A stretch of 64,000 bases of DNA, from NCBI RefSeq assembly GCF_001590925.1, contig NZ_BCTU01000005.1, forward strand, positions 124,001 through 188,000, given 5' to 3'. This document shows, one piece after another, positions 1 through 9,440 of this stretch (positions are counted from its first letter, which is position 1; every line of letters begins with the position of its first letter). Below the pieces are notes generated by a model. That model saw only the letters and a list, made by a program, of their open reading frames with translations, was not told the DNA's origin and did no database searches. The position numbers and the translations under genes are program-made. Origin of the DNA: Serratia plymuthica NBRC 102599. Its GTDB lineage: Bacteria; Pseudomonadota; Gammaproteobacteria; Enterobacterales; Enterobacteriaceae.

Positions 1-863
1 GCCTGCATCTGTCCGCCTCCGGCAGCCTGACCGGCAGCGCCAATGCCCTCACTTGCTGGCTGCAAACGCTGCTGGCGGATGAAGGCCCGGGCCACGGCGT
101 GTTGGCGCAGCTCAGCGCCCCACGGCGGCTCAATCAGGGCCAGCTCAGCGCTTACGGTCTGGGGCTGGCGCAAACCCCGCTTGGCACCTATAGGTTGCTG
201 GGCCACGGCGGCTCACACGCCGGTTACAAAAGCTATTTCCTGCTGGCACCAGATCGGCAGACTGGGGTAGCGCTGGTGGCCAACCGCGAGGATTGCGACA
301 GCTTTGGCATGGTGCTACAGGTGATGGCCGCCCTGCTCGATGAGGCGCTGCCGCAGCGCAGCACCGCCATTCCCGACGGCATTTACGCTACGGTGGCCGA
401 GCCTTACTGGCTGGAGGTGGAAGACGGCAATGTGACCTATTTGGGGACCGGCGAGCCGCTTTATCAGGCCGACGACGGCTACGCGGTGTCGCTTTCCGCC
501 CATATGCCAATGCGGCTGAAATGGACCGGTGAAGCGGTTGAAGGCGAAGTGGGCCACGTGGCGCGCAGCTTTCTGCCGGTCATCCCCAACGGCGACTGCC
601 TGAAACACGTTCAGGGTTTCTGGTATCACCCGCAGTACCGCACCGCCTTCGAGATTTGCGGCAATCAAGTACACATCGGCGTGGGTCCGGCGGCGCAAAC
701 CGGTACTGTCAGCTCACTCGGCAACGGCCGTATGCTGGTGGAAAGCCACGACGGCCCGTGGTTAAAACGCTTTTGTTTATACTTTCGCGGCTACAGCGTG
801 GATTTGATCGCCAACCGCAGCCGGGTGCTGACCTTTCAGCGCAGCAACGCCGGCCGAGATTAG
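1..863 (+). CDS. Serine hydrolase, beta-lactamase/D-aminopeptidase type (5' end missing)
   Basis: The reading frame is open from base 3 to a TAG at 861-863, so about 286 C-terminal residues are visible and the start lies outside the window. A GHGGSHAGYKS segment (near base 204) sits where penicillin-binding-type serine hydrolases carry the KTG/HxG triad that lines the active site. The Ser-x-x-Lys nucleophile motif would be upstream and cannot be checked. After the hydrolase domain come about 170 beta-rich residues, the layout of D-aminopeptidase/esterase-type members with C-terminal barrel domains. The substrate is unknown; peptides or esters are plausible. It converges on the chorismate mutase gene 10 bases away. 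Confidence 0.75.
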   Translation, partial: LHLSASGSLTGSANALTCWLQTLLADEGPGHGVLAQLSAPRRLNQGQLSAYGLGLAQTPLGTYRLLGHGGSHAGYKSYFLLAPDRQTGVALVANREDCDSFGMVLQVMAALLDEALPQRSTAIPDGIYATVAEPYWLEVEDGNVTYLGTGEPLYQADDGYAVSLSAHMPMRLKWTGEAVEGEVGHVARSFLPVIPNGDCLKHVQGFWYHPQYRTAFEICGNQVHIGVGPAAQTGTVSSLGNGRMLVESHDGPWLKRFCLYFRGYSVDLIANRSRVLTFQRSNAGRD

Positions 864-872
864 CTACGCCGC

Positions 873-1403
873 TCACCCCGCCTTGTCGGCCCTGACTGCC
901 AGCAAGGCGGTGAACAACCGCTGCTTGTCGGCATCGCTGAGATTAGGCTGACGAATGGCGCTGACAAAAGCGCCGCGAGCCTGTTCCGTCAACGGTCCGG
1001 CCTTTAATTGCTGCGCCAGCCGTTGCAGAATGAGGTTGCTCAGCTCGGCGATCTGCGGCCGCACGCTGTCCAGCGGGCGCGGTTGCCAACCGCTTTCCGG
1101 CGTCGCCAGCCAGTCTGCGCGATAGCGGTACTGAATCGCCTTGGCGGCGTCCATCTGCGCCACAATAAACGGCCGCACCGAGCGCGGCGCCAACCCTAAT
1201 CTGCCCGCTTCCGCCTCTGTGCTCGCCAGCACCTTGGCTTCCTGCGCCAGATCCTCGATCGGCAAATGCTGCTGCGCTTTGTAACCGGCGACGTCTTTCA
1301 TATAGGCCAGACGCTGGTTGACCAATTCGCCAAGCTGCGCCCCGTCGCCTGCCAGCGCCGAAAAACTGGCCAGACAGCAGGCGAACAATAACGCTCTGAA
1401 CAT
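873..1403 (-). CDS. Secreted chorismate mutase (AroQ gamma class)
   Basis: 176 aa. It converts chorismate to prephenate, and here the enzyme is exported. The first 18 residues (MFRALLFACCLASFSALA) form a signal peptide. The mature part has the AroQ helical core: a QRLAYMKDVAGYK helix, then LPIEDLAQE and MDAAKAIQYRYRADWL, which match periplasmic *AroQ proteins of Salmonella and Yersinia as I remember them. The start at 1403 is chosen because AGGAAAGGG lies just upstream and the signal peptide begins there. An upstream in-frame start at 1451 would spoil the signal. The role of periplasmic chorismate mutase is unsettled. Confidence 0.85.
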   Translation of the reverse strand: MFRALLFACCLASFSALAGDGAQLGELVNQRLAYMKDVAGYKAQQHLPIEDLAQEAKVLASTEAEAGRLGLAPRSVRPFIVAQMDAAKAIQYRYRADWLATPESGWQPRPLDSVRPQIAELSNLILQRLAQQLKAGPLTEQARGAFVSAIRQPNLSDADKQRLFTALLAVRADKAG

Positions 1404-1490
1404 AACCCTTTCCTTTTTGTTTGCCCAAATAAAGAAAACAGAGTTCATCACAATCGCCGCCGCTCAGGCAACTCTCCCTCGGAAAGAAAA

Positions 1491-1512
1491 AAGCCCCGCC
1501 GAAGCGAGGCTT
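1491..1512 (-). terminator. Rho-independent terminator after the cigR-like gene
   Basis: On the minus strand AAGCCTCGC and GCGGGGCTT form a stem around a TTCG loop, followed by a U-rich run. The single non-Watson-Crick pair is G-U on the minus-strand RNA, which fits termination of the 1532-2044 gene. Confidence 0.75.
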
Positions 1513-1531
1513 TGAGCCGAAGAGGCCGGCG

Positions 1532-2044
1532 TTAGTCAAACACGCCGTTAATCACCGAGGCCACAATGGCGGTGCTCAACGCCACCAGCACCAGATCGTT
1601 ACCGGCAATGCGCCATTCGTAACCCGGATAGGACGGCAGATCGCGCAGCATTGAAGACGGCACCATTTTCTTGGCAATGCCTGGAGGCAAAGGTTTGCCG
1701 CGTGCCAGGTTCTTGGCGATGCCCGGCGGCAGAGAACGATATCCGGTCAGGCCGTAATTCAGCGCCAGCGAGCGCACCCGGTCGTGAGAGATATTCACCG
1801 ACACCAGATCGCGTTCGTCACCTTTGGCTTTATGGCCCTTGTCTTTATTGCCTTTGCCGTGGTCGCTGCTATTGCCTTTGCCGCTGTTGCCGTGACCATT
1901 ACCGCCACCGTTGCCTTGACTATTACCGTGCCCGCCGCCGTTTCCATTGCCATTACCGCCCTTATCGGCGAACACTGGCGCAGAAGACAGACCCAGCGAG
2001 ACAATCAGTGCCAGCGCCGTGAGCGTAGTACGACTTTTGTTCAT
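1532..2044 (-). CDS. CigR-like / RcnB-family exported protein
   Basis: 170 aa. It has a signal peptide (MNKSRTTLTALALIVSLGLS..VFA), then about 50 residues of low-complexity Gly/Asn/His/Lys repeats. An RcnB-type domain follows, with two LPPGIAK repeats and a C-terminal hydrophobic segment (NDLVLVALSTAIVASVINGVFD). This matches the anti-virulence CigR family of Salmonella, an inner-membrane protein with an RcnB fold. Start 2044 has AGGAAG upstream. The Gly/Asn/His stretch could bind metal, but that is inference. It is monocistronic with its own terminator. Function in Serratia is unknown. Confidence 0.8.
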   Translation of the reverse strand: MNKSRTTLTALALIVSLGLSSAPVFADKGGNGNGNGGGHGNSQGNGGGNGHGNSGKGNSSDHGKGNKDKGHKAKGDERDLVSVNISHDRVRSLALNYGLTGYRSLPPGIAKNLARGKPLPPGIAKKMVPSSMLRDLPSYPGYEWRIAGNDLVLVALSTAIVASVINGVFD

Positions 2045-2513
2045 GTTATGACTTCCTGCTTGAGGTATTACATTAACTATAGCGGTAATTCCCCCCATAA
2101 AGGATGAGGAAAAATCCGAGATAAGGAACCCTGGCAAGGCAGGTGGGCTGGCAAGCGTAAGGAAAGTGATGAAAGATTATTCCTGCGCAAAACTATTCGA
2201 AAAAACCGAATTTGGTGACAAGATTTTTCTTGCGGCAAAATAAGTCTTCCAGTACTTTGGAAAGGTAACAAAAAGAGTTAGTCTGCTCTTTTTCGTCGCA
2301 CCTCAAATCTTATTTTATCGTCCAGAATGATAAACTGAATGCTTCCCGCCTCTCCGTGCGGGATTCTTTTTTCTGCTAAATTTGACGCCTGTCGCACCAA
2401 CCCGGTGCTTTATGTTGAGATTTGGTAGCCAATACTTTAAATTCAGCGTCTGAGAAACCTTAACCTCCCGCGGTGGCCAGTTGGCAACGGGTGGGCGTTC
2501 AGGAGCAAAAGAC
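2045..2513. other. Gene-free stretch with two terminator-like hairpins
   Basis: 469 bp between divergent genes. It holds the cigR-like promoter side near 2050-2110. Two plus-strand hairpins followed by T runs are visible: AAAAGAG/CTCTTTT at 2271-2292, and CCCGC/GCGGG at 2345-2362 followed by TTCTTTTTT. No convincing protein frame is visible. A short RNA ending at about 2370, or an attenuated leader for the 59-aa gene, is possible. Confidence 0.4.
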
Positions 2514-2693
2514 ATGCAAATGACACTCATGGAATACATCACTCAGCACTTTAATGGCGATCTTCACCGCTACGCGCAATCCGAAGGCGTGAGCCGTGAA
2601 CAAATCATCCATTGGATTGATAATGAATGCCATGTAATCAAAGGACGATTATTTATGCCGGTGAGACATTTACCCGGTGAACAAGCTCAGTGA
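2514..2693 (+). CDS. Small conserved-looking protein, HTH-like
   Basis: 59 aa, unrecognised family. The start ATG at 2514 is preceded by CAGGAGC at good spacing; an upstream in-frame start at 2481 lacks this. The sequence (GDLHRYAQSEGVSREQIIHWIDN) resembles a Cro-like helix-turn-helix, with a short basic tail after it. No signal or membrane segment is visible. It ends 8 bases before a strong bidirectional terminator shared with tsx. A small DNA-binding or regulatory role is inference only. Confidence 0.6.
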   Translation: MQMTLMEYITQHFNGDLHRYAQSEGVSREQIIHWIDNECHVIKGRLFMPVRHLPGEQAQ

Positions 2694-2700
2694 TGACAAA

Positions 2701-2723
2701 AAAAACCCCGCAACGCGGGGTTT
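2701..2723. terminator. Bidirectional terminator between the 59-aa gene and tsx
   Basis: AAAACCCCGC and GCGGGGTTTT form a 10-bp stem with an AAC loop. It gives T tracts on both strands between converging genes. Confidence 0.9.
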
Positions 2724-2746
2724 TCTGTTTCTGATACCACGGAAAA

Positions 2747-3628
2747 TCAGAAGTTATAACCGGCCACGAGGTAGTAACCCCAGCCTGTAGATTTAATTGG
2801 GCCCTGCGGCGTACCGATCTCCGCGCCGTCCTGCCACTGGCCGCCGTTATGGAAGTAACGGGCCACGAACGAGTAGTGCCAGTGATCGTAGTTCAGCGCC
2901 AGAATGTGGCTGGAAGCGATCGAGTTGCTGGTGCGAACCTGCTTGCCTGTACCGTCGGTCCAGTTGCTGTCTTTGCCCAGATCGGAACCGAAGTCAAAGT
3001 TGGTGAAACCGATGTAGCTCAGGTTACCGCCCCACAGCTGGGTCAACGGCACAAAATATTTCACCTTGAAACGGTAACCGTCCCAGCTGTTCTCATTGGC
3101 AGCCTGGTAGTTTTCCCATTGGTATTTGGCATAGATGTTCATCGACAGGCTCATCGGCAGGCCGGTATCGATGTCCGTACCCAGGCCCATGTACCAGGTA
3201 TTCTGACGGCCATCGGCGTTGTGGCCCAAATCATAGATGTAGTTGTTGGCGAAGTACCATTCTTTGAACGGGCCAAAGCCCAGATTGGTACCGGTCAACT
3301 TGTCGATGGAGAAGCGCGGCTCGATCTCCATAAACATCGGTGAGCCCTTGTCCCAAATCCCGCGATCCGGCGTGTTGCCGACACCGAAGAATTTAGGCAC
3401 GTCGACGTAGCCATAGAAATCGAACCAATCTTTTTTGGCGAAGGCTTCATACTCAAGATACACATCGTTGTTCAACTGAGGTCCGAAACGGGTATGGTAG
3501 CTCCCCACCACGTTAACGCTCTGGTGCCACCAATCCGAGACGAATTCGCTGTCTTTGCTATCAGCCATTGATGATGCACTGTAAGACGCGGCGAGCAATA
3601 CACCTGCTGCTAGAGCTATTTTTTTCAT
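2747..3628 (-). CDS. tsx: Nucleoside-specific outer-membrane channel Tsx
   Basis: 293 aa. Tsx is an outer-membrane beta-barrel for nucleosides and deoxynucleosides. The signal peptide is [22 protein letters not shown]. The mature protein carries hallmark stretches [58 protein letters not shown] and [13 protein letters not shown], and ends in an aromatic residue (GYNF) as barrel proteins do. The start at 3628 follows from the signal peptide; the ribosome site (GGTAAT) is weak. A CRP-like site lies about 225 bp upstream, in line with CRP/CytR control of E. coli tsx. Confidence 0.95.
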   Translation of the reverse strand: MKKIALAAGVLLAASYSASSMADSKDSEFVSDWWHQSVNVVGSYHTRFGPQLNNDVYLEYEAFAKKDWFDFYGYVDVPKFFGVGNTPDRGIWDKGSPMFMEIEPRFSIDKLTGTNLGFGPFKEWYFANNYIYDLGHNADGRQNTWYMGLGTDIDTGLPMSLSMNIYAKYQWENYQAANENSWDGYRFKVKYFVPLTQLWGGNLSYIGFTNFDFGSDLGKDSNWTDGTGKQVRTSNSIASSHILALNYDHWHYSFVARYFHNGGQWQDGAEIGTPQGPIKSTGWGYYLVAGYNF

Positions 3629-3850
3629 TTTTATTACCACATGCTTAAAGGGCCATTTCCTGCCCGTTAGAAAAGATGACAATGAGTCTGACGACACCTG
3701 GCGTTGCCCCGCTGACAAACTTCTCGGGCGACGCGCGCATTATAGAAATCACTGAGTGTAATAATCTGTGATCCAGTTATGCATTTCGCGAATAGGTAAT
3801 CGATTGCGTTCACATTTGTCAAATTATGTTTCATGCAAATTCACGATCGA

Positions 3851-3866
3851 TGTGATTTTTGTCATG
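3851..3866. promoter_or_regulatory. CRP-like site upstream of tsx
   Basis: TGTGATTTTTGTCATG fits TGTGA-N6-TCACA with one half perfect and the other 3 of 5. E. coli tsx has a distal CRP/CytR-controlled promoter, so the position is plausible. Not tested. Confidence 0.5.
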
Positions 3867-3948
3867 CTCGGTGATTTATAAAGCAGTTTTTGTGCCAATT
3901 ATGCGCGACATCAAAAATGAGTGCGGATGGCATTTTCAGGCAAAAAAA

Positions 3949-3971
3949 AGCCGGCTCAAAAACGGCCGGCT
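3949..3971 (-). terminator. Terminator of the 90-aa gene
   Basis: AGCCGGC and GCCGGCT form a stem with an eight-A tract at 3942-3949, which is a U tract on the minus strand, just past the 4018-4290 gene. Confidence 0.85.
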
Positions 3972-4017
3972 GAAGAAAAGAGATGAGTGGAAAATGGGTC
4001 TGATGGCCGTGGAAAAC

Positions 4018-4290
4018 TCAACGCACGCCCGGCACCGCTTTGGCAATATTTTCCTGGCGGAAAACCACTTCCTGCCCCGGAGCCACCTCCCACTCTTTAG
4101 GGGGAATGTCCACCTTCGGCGCAGCGGCAACCACGGAGCCGAAAATCAACTTGCCTTCCCGGCGCAGAATGCTGACATCAAGCTGGTATTCATGACGCAA
4201 ATTAGCGGTGGTCAGACGTACAGTATCACCGCGCATATAGTTTTCATCGTCAATCACTGGCTGCTGAATGAATTGGATATCGTCTCTCAT
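4018..4290 (-). CDS. Conserved hypothetical protein, 90 aa
   Basis: Unrecognised. 90 aa, no signal peptide or membrane segment. It looks like a small all-beta protein (YMRGDTVRLTTANLRHEYQLDVSILRREGKLIFGSVV) with a proline-rich C-terminal third (PKVDIPPKEWEVAPGQEVVFRQENIAKAVPGVR) that could be a second small beta domain. AAGGAAC precedes the ATG at good spacing and a terminator follows, so it is a real monocistronic gene. It lies 72 bases downstream of yddG on the same strand; a functional link is not evident. Confidence 0.65.
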   Translation of the reverse strand: MRDDIQFIQQPVIDDENYMRGDTVRLTTANLRHEYQLDVSILRREGKLIFGSVVAAAPKVDIPPKEWEVAPGQEVVFRQENIAKAVPGVR

Positions 4291-4362
4291 TTTTATGTTC
4301 CTTCAGGCACAATCGATAGTTAAATTCTAGCCCACTATCCCAGGGTCGACTGAAAATTTCCG

Positions 4363-5256
4363 TTACTTTCCTCGGGTTGCCTGCCAGCAGATCAGCGAGC
4401 CGAGCGTGACCATCACTACGCCCTGCCAGAAACTGACCGTCAGCGAAGTATCGAGCACCAGCGCGGCAAATACTGCCGACAGCACCGGCGTAAAATAGGA
4501 TACCGTCGCCAGCAATGTCATGTTGCCGTGCAAAATGCCGACGTTCCACGCCGCGTAACCGGCACCCATCGCCGCGCCGGCACACAGCAACGTCAGGGTC
4601 ACCGGCCAGGTGAACTGCATGCCGCTTTCGGTGCTGAAGGCATATTTCAGCCACAGCGCCACGGCAGTCAGCGTAATAAACAGCACCACGCCGTTGCTGC
4701 CCTGCGCAATTTTTTTGGTCAGGTTGCAATACAGCGCCCAAATCACTGCGCCGCTGAAAGCCAGCGAATAACTCAGCGGGTTACTGCGCACATTCTCCAG
4801 CATCTGCGCCGGCGACCATCCGCCCTCGCCGCTCATGATCCAGCCAATGCCGAACAGCGACAACAGCAAGCCGGGCAACAGCCACCATTTGGCTTTTTGC
4901 CCGTTAAACACCAGCGCCATCAGCACGGTAAAACAGGGCCAGAGATAGTTGATCATCCCCACTTCTATCGCCTGCAACCGGGTATTGGCATACCCCAGCG
5001 ACAGCGACAGGCAGATCTCATAGCTGACAAACAGCAGGCTGCCGAGGATCAGATAAAGACGGGGAAAATGGCGCAAATTCGGCAAACGCAGCACCAGCAG
5101 CAAAAACGCTGCGCTGACGCTGTAGATCATCGCCGCACCGCCAATCGGCCCCAGCCCTTCGCTGACGCTGCGGATCAGACCAACGACGCTGCTCCACAGC
5201 AGGATCGCCAATAAACCGAACAACGTGGCTTTATGCTGGGCGGATAAAGAAAACAT
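4363..5256 (-). CDS. yddG: Aromatic amino acid exporter YddG (DMT family)
   Basis: 297 aa. YddG exports aromatic amino acids and structurally related toxic compounds across the inner membrane. It has ten hydrophobic segments in two EamA repeats. Stretches matching E. coli YddG are WSSVVGLIRSVSEGLGPIGGAAMIYS, LLFVSYEICLSLSLGYA, QAIEVGMINYLWP and GYAAWNVGILHGN. The length equals the family norm. It begins 91 bases past puuP, with a terminator in between, so it is a separate unit. Confidence 0.93.
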   Translation of the reverse strand: MFSLSAQHKATLFGLLAILLWSSVVGLIRSVSEGLGPIGGAAMIYSVSAAFLLLVLRLPNLRHFPRLYLILGSLLFVSYEICLSLSLGYANTRLQAIEVGMINYLWPCFTVLMALVFNGQKAKWWLLPGLLLSLFGIGWIMSGEGGWSPAQMLENVRSNPLSYSLAFSGAVIWALYCNLTKKIAQGSNGVVLFITLTAVALWLKYAFSTESGMQFTWPVTLTLLCAGAAMGAGYAAWNVGILHGNMTLLATVSYFTPVLSAVFAALVLDTSLTVSFWQGVVMVTLGSLICWQATRGK

Positions 5257-5322
5257 GAAGACGATCCAATAGGTTATTTTTTATCGGGATTTTCACTCTA
5301 CTGCCGGGCGGCAGAAAAAGAA

Positions 5323-5340
5323 AGGCGGGAAAACCCGCCT
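5323..5340 (-). terminator. Terminator after puuP
   Basis: AGGCGGG/CCCGCCT stem with a four-base loop. On the minus strand it is followed by TTCTTTTTCTG, right after the puuP stop. Confidence 0.85.
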
Positions 5341-5347
5341 GATTTCG

Positions 5348-6718
5348 TTATTGCTGCGGCTGCCGCTCAAACTGCGGCGGTGGTTGGCGAAAACGCCGGG
5401 TGAGGTACACCAGATACGCAAAGCCCAGCGCCGCCCAGATCAGCCCCATGGTCAGCGAACTTTTTTCCAGGTTCAACCACAGCACCGCCACCGTCAGCGC
5501 GCCAATCAGCGGCAGGATCAGGTAGTTGAAACGGTCCTTCCAGCTTTTGTTGCGCCCCTCGCGAATAAAGAAATGGCTGATAACCGACAGATTAACGAAG
5601 GTGAAGGCCACCAACGCGCCGAAATTGATCAGCGCCGTGGCGGTGACCAGATCAAAAGACAGCGCGGACAGCGCCACCAGCCCGACCATCAGCACGTTCA
5701 ATGCCGGCGTGCGCCATTTCGGGTGGATATAGCCGAAGAATTTTTCCGGGAACACGTTATCGCGCCCCATCACATAAAGCAGCCGCGAAACGCTGGCGTG
5801 CGAGGCCAGGCCGGAGGCCAGCGTGTTGATGAAGGTGGTGCACAGGAAGATGGCCTGAAACAGCTTGCCGCCCACGTACAGCGCGATTTCCGGCAGCGCC
5901 GCATCCGGCTGGTGAAAACGCTGAATGGAAGGGAAAAACAGCTGGATAAAGAACGATACGCTGATAAAGATCACTCCACCGTACAGCGCGGTCAGGAGAA
6001 TGGCGCGCGGGATCACCTTGGCGGCATTGGGCGTTTCTTCACACAGGGTGGTGACCGCATCAAACCCGAGGAATGAGAAGCACAGAATGGTGGCGCCGGT
6101 GATAATCGGCAACAAATGCGCATTCTCGCTGATGAACGGCTGCAAACTCCATACCTTTCCTACCCCTTCGCCGTTGCGCAGGCCGTGCACCACCAGGTAG
6201 ATAAACACCAGAATAATCGCCACCTGGGCCAGTACGAACAACGTATTGAAGTTGGCCACCAGATTGACGCTCTTCAGGTTAATCGCCGTCATGATAATCA
6301 CAAATCCCACCACCCAAATCCAGGGAGGGACTTCGGGGAACAGCGCGGTCAGGTAAATCTTCGCCAACAGCGTGTTGATCATCGGCAGGAACAGGTAATC
6401 CAACAGCGAGGACCAGCCGACCAGAAAACCGACGTGCGGGTTGATCGCTTTCTGCGCGTAGGTGTAAGCAGAGCCGGCGGTCGGAAACTGGCGAACCAGC
6501 TTACCGTAGCTGATGGCGGTAAACAGCACCCCGGCCAGCGCAAACAGGTAGGCGGAAGGCACATGGCCGTCGGTGACGCCGGACACGATGCCGAAGGTAT
6601 CGAACACCGTCATCGGCGTCAGATACGCCAGGCCCATCATCACCACTTGCCACAGTTTAAGGGTCTTGCGCAGCTGCGGCTTGGCCGCCGGGTTACAGTC
6701 AGTGGCATTAATCGTCAT
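5348..6718 (-). CDS. puuP: Putrescine importer PuuP
   Basis: 456 aa, APC-superfamily permease with about 12 membrane segments. It imports putrescine for the gamma-glutamyl pathway. The N-terminus ([42 protein letters not shown]) and [16 protein letters not shown] are PuuP hallmarks. GAGGGG lies just upstream of the ATG at 6718; an extra in-frame start at 6763 has no such site. It is encoded downstream of puuA on the same strand, as in E. coli, but about 300 bp away, so a second promoter is possible. PuuR control is expected from the neighbouring regulator. Confidence 0.95.
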   Translation of the reverse strand: MTINATDCNPAAKPQLRKTLKLWQVVMMGLAYLTPMTVFDTFGIVSGVTDGHVPSAYLFALAGVLFTAISYGKLVRQFPTAGSAYTYAQKAINPHVGFLVGWSSLLDYLFLPMINTLLAKIYLTALFPEVPPWIWVVGFVIIMTAINLKSVNLVANFNTLFVLAQVAIILVFIYLVVHGLRNGEGVGKVWSLQPFISENAHLLPIITGATILCFSFLGFDAVTTLCEETPNAAKVIPRAILLTALYGGVIFISVSFFIQLFFPSIQRFHQPDAALPEIALYVGGKLFQAIFLCTTFINTLASGLASHASVSRLLYVMGRDNVFPEKFFGYIHPKWRTPALNVLMVGLVALSALSFDLVTATALINFGALVAFTFVNLSVISHFFIREGRNKSWKDRFNYLILPLIGALTVAVLWLNLEKSSLTMGLIWAALGFAYLVYLTRRFRQPPPQFERQPQQ

Positions 6719-7020
6719 AGCGCTTCCCCTCGTTGTCCTCTGCCGGTAACCGTTTAACGTCATTCAGAGAGGCCGCGGGGAAACTGCTGCTCGGGCGGTG
6801 GGAAAAGCGATAGCTAAGGCCTGCGGATGGCCCGTATTCACTGCGGCACGGACAGGCGTCCGCGCTGACTGACGGAAGGGTAATGGCTGTCATGATTATT
6901 TCCTCGCCGGCGTCCTGTACGCCCAGATGGAAGAAATGCTGTACCGCGGCGCGCAGCTTCGCAGGCCACAGGATAGCCGGCGGAATGCGCCAGACGCGCG
7001 CGGTAAGTTCGGGAGCGGGG
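6719..7020. other. puuA-puuP spacer
   Basis: 302 bp. GC-rich with no convincing gene. I see no strong terminator on the minus strand, so read-through from puuA to puuP is possible. Nothing else is recognised. Confidence 0.4.
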
Positions 7021-8439
7021 TCAGGCGTTTTTCAGCATCCACTCGATTTCGGTTTCGGTGATCAGGCGCTCGAACTGCACCATCTCATCCGTTTTACAGG
7101 CCAGATAAACATGGCTGAACCTTTCGCCGAGCAGCGCATTCAGCACCGGCTGATGCTCGAATTCGTACAGCGCATCGCTCTGGCGGATGGGGAACGCCAG
7201 TCCTTCCTGCTCCAATCCGTTGCCGGTCACCGGCTCTTGCAGCGGCAACGGCGTTTCCAGCCCGTAAACAATCCCCGCCAGAATGGTCGCCATCACCAGA
7301 TAAGGGTTGGCATCGGCGCCGGCCACGCGGTACTCCACGCGGTGATTGTCGCGATCGCCACAGGGGATGCGCAGCGCCACGGTGCGGTTGTTATGGCCCC
7401 AGGAAGCCTGGGTCGGTACGTACATGCCCGGCTGGAAGCGGCGATAGGCGTTAACGTTGGGTGCCAGCAGCGCAATAGAAGAAGGCATCAGGGTGATCAT
7501 CCCCGCCAGCGCCTGCTTCAGCAGCGCGGAATCTTCGCCGTCGTCATCGGCTAATACGTTGTTGCCCTGCTTGTCGAGCATGCTGATATGCACATGCATG
7601 CCGCTGCCGGCGTGTTCTTCATACGGCTTGGCCATAAAGGTGGCGTGCATGTTGTGGTTTTCCGCCACCATGCGGATCAGGCGCTTTAAAGCCAGCGCAT
7701 GGTCGCAGGCCTGCAGAACGTTGTCGGTATGATGCAGATTTACCTCAAACTGGCCGGGTGAGGCTTCCGCCACCGCGCCGTCCGCCGGGATGCCTTGCAA
7801 ACGCGCCAGTTCGTCGATGTCGCTCAGCACGTCGGCGAAGTGATTAAGGTTGTCGACGGAATACACCTGGCTCTGGGTATTGCGCTCTTGAGTGCCCGGC
7901 GCACAGGGCGGCTGAAGATAGCCTTCTGAGTCGCGCTGGCGATCGATGAGATAGAACTCCAACTCTACCGCTACTACGGGGGAAAGCCCGCGCTGACGCA
8001 AACGCTGCCACACTCGGTTCAGCACATTACGCGGTTCAACGTCAAAGGGAGTACCATCTTCATCCAGCATGGTGAGCAGTACCTGGCCGATATATTGCGG
8101 ATCCGCCGCCGACGGCATCAGCGTGCCCGGCACCGGGACACAGATATGATCCGGCTCACCCAGTTCCTGCCCCAGCCCGGCTTCTTCTACTACGTTACCG
8201 AGAATATCCATCGCGAACACCGACGCCGGGAAGTAACAGCCCTTCTCCAGCTTGCTCAGGCCACCGACAGGTATGCGTTTGCCGCGGAAGCTGCCGTTGA
8301 GATCGGTCAGCAGAACGTCAACGTGCTGAGTCAATGGATAACGTTCCAGGTACTTCTTCACTTCACGCTGGAACGCGCTACTTCGCCTTTCTTCGTTGTG
8401 CTGAACAAAGTTTTCCACTTCTACTATGTTGGTCTGCAT
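7021..8439 (-). CDS. puuA: Glutamate-putrescine ligase PuuA
   Basis: 472 aa, the same as E. coli PuuA. It is a glutamine-synthetase-fold enzyme joining glutamate to putrescine with ATP, the first step of the Puu pathway. The N-terminus MQTNIVEVENFVQHNEERRSSAF matches PuuA. Active-site stretches include VAVELEFYLIDRQ, EASPGQFEVNLHHTDN, FMAKPYEEHAGSGMHVHIS and RRFQPGMYVPTQASWGHNNRTVALRIP. It is divergent from puuD, with a 239-bp shared control region. Confidence 0.97.
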   Translation of the reverse strand: MQTNIVEVENFVQHNEERRSSAFQREVKKYLERYPLTQHVDVLLTDLNGSFRGKRIPVGGLSKLEKGCYFPASVFAMDILGNVVEEAGLGQELGEPDHICVPVPGTLMPSAADPQYIGQVLLTMLDEDGTPFDVEPRNVLNRVWQRLRQRGLSPVVAVELEFYLIDRQRDSEGYLQPPCAPGTQERNTQSQVYSVDNLNHFADVLSDIDELARLQGIPADGAVAEASPGQFEVNLHHTDNVLQACDHALALKRLIRMVAENHNMHATFMAKPYEEHAGSGMHVHISMLDKQGNNVLADDDGEDSALLKQALAGMITLMPSSIALLAPNVNAYRRFQPGMYVPTQASWGHNNRTVALRIPCGDRDNHRVEYRVAGADANPYLVMATILAGIVYGLETPLPLQEPVTGNGLEQEGLAFPIRQSDALYEFEHQPVLNALLGERFSHVYLACKTDEMVQFERLITETEIEWMLKNA

Positions 8440-8510
8440 GATTCACCCGCCATTTATGTTTTTGTCAGTGGTTCTCACACTTATTGCCGTCGATGTTTTT
8501 TGACCATCGC

Positions 8511-8662
8511 GTTCAATATAATGCCCACCAATGAAACATAGTTGCAACAAAATTGTTTTGCAAGTGTTAATTTGAGTTTGAATATTGCCCATTTGACTGC
8601 TAGATTTATAAAATATTGAACGAAAACGGCACTAATGAAGTTTATCGTTCATAATTTCGAAC
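8511..8662. promoter_or_regulatory. Divergent puuA/puuD control region with candidate PuuR half-sites
   Basis: The AT-rich puuA-puuD spacer contains GTTCAATATAATG (8511-8523), AAAATATTGAACG (8610-8622) and CGTTCATAATTTCGAAC (8646-8662). All resemble the E. coli PuuR recognition sequence AAAATATAATGAACA in one orientation or the other. The match is by eye. PuuR binding would repress both arms until putrescine is present. Confidence 0.4.
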
Positions 8663-8678
8663 AACCCAAGGGGATAGC

Positions 8679-9440
8679 ATGGGCAATATATTTAACAGAC
8701 CAATGGTCGGCGTAGTGATGTGCAGGTATAGGTTAAACGAGCATCTCACTCAGACCTTGCAAGAAAAGTACCTGAATGCAGTCATCACCGCCGGAGGATT
8801 GCCGATCGCCCTGCCGCACGCGCTGGCGGAGCCCACACTGCTGGAGGAATTGCTGCCGCACCTCGATGGCATTTTGCTGCCCGGCAGCCCCAGTAACGTG
8901 CAGCCGCACCTTTATGGTGAAAACGGCGATGAGCCTGACGCCGATCCCGGGCGAGATGAATTGAGCCTGGCGCTGATCCGCCATGCGCTCGACAGGCACA
9001 TTCCCCTTTTCGCCATTTGCCGCGGCATGCAGGAAATGGTGGTTGCCACCCAAGGCACCTTGCATCGTCGTTTGTTTGAGCTGCCCGAACTGCTCGAACA
9101 CCGTGAAGATCACGAACTGCCGCTGGATCAACAATACGCCCCCGCCCACGAAGTCATCGTTCAGGATGGCGGGCTGCTTTCGCAACTGATACCGGATTGC
9201 AACAGATTCTGGGTCAACTCACTGCATGGACAAGGCTCAAAAACCCTCGGCCCCAACGTCCGCATCGAGGCCCACGCCGCCGATGGGCTGGTGGAGGCGA
9301 TCAGCCTGCGTGACCAGCCCTTCGCGCTGGGCGTGCAATGGCACCCGGAATGGAACAGTGAGGAGTACGCCCTGTCGCGCCTGTTGTTTGAAGGCTTCAT
9401 TACCGCGTGCCGGCACTACCAAAAGGAAAAATGCCTATGA
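8679..9440 (+). CDS. puuD: Gamma-glutamyl-GABA hydrolase PuuD
   Basis: 253 aa, class-I glutamine amidotransferase-like peptidase_C26. It splits gamma-glutamyl-GABA into glutamate and GABA. The nucleophile motif FAICRGMQEMVVA carries the catalytic Cys (about residue 114). QWHPEWNSEEYALS supplies the catalytic His and Glu. AAGGGG precedes the ATG. It overlaps the puuR start by ATGA, so puuD and puuR are translationally coupled. Confidence 0.96.
   Translation: MGNIFNRPMVGVVMCRYRLNEHLTQTLQEKYLNAVITAGGLPIALPHALAEPTLLEELLPHLDGILLPGSPSNVQPHLYGENGDEPDADPGRDELSLALIRHALDRHIPLFAICRGMQEMVVATQGTLHRRLFELPELLEHREDHELPLDQQYAPAHEVIVQDGGLLSQLIPDCNRFWVNSLHGQGSKTLGPNVRIEAHAADGLVEAISLRDQPFALGVQWHPEWNSEEYALSRLLFEGFITACRHYQKEKCL

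Noticed and set aside
1784-2107. Hydrophobic frame antisense to the cigR-like gene
   Set aside because: Its Ala/Val/Thr-rich repeat is the complement of the Gly/Asn repeat tract of the real gene.
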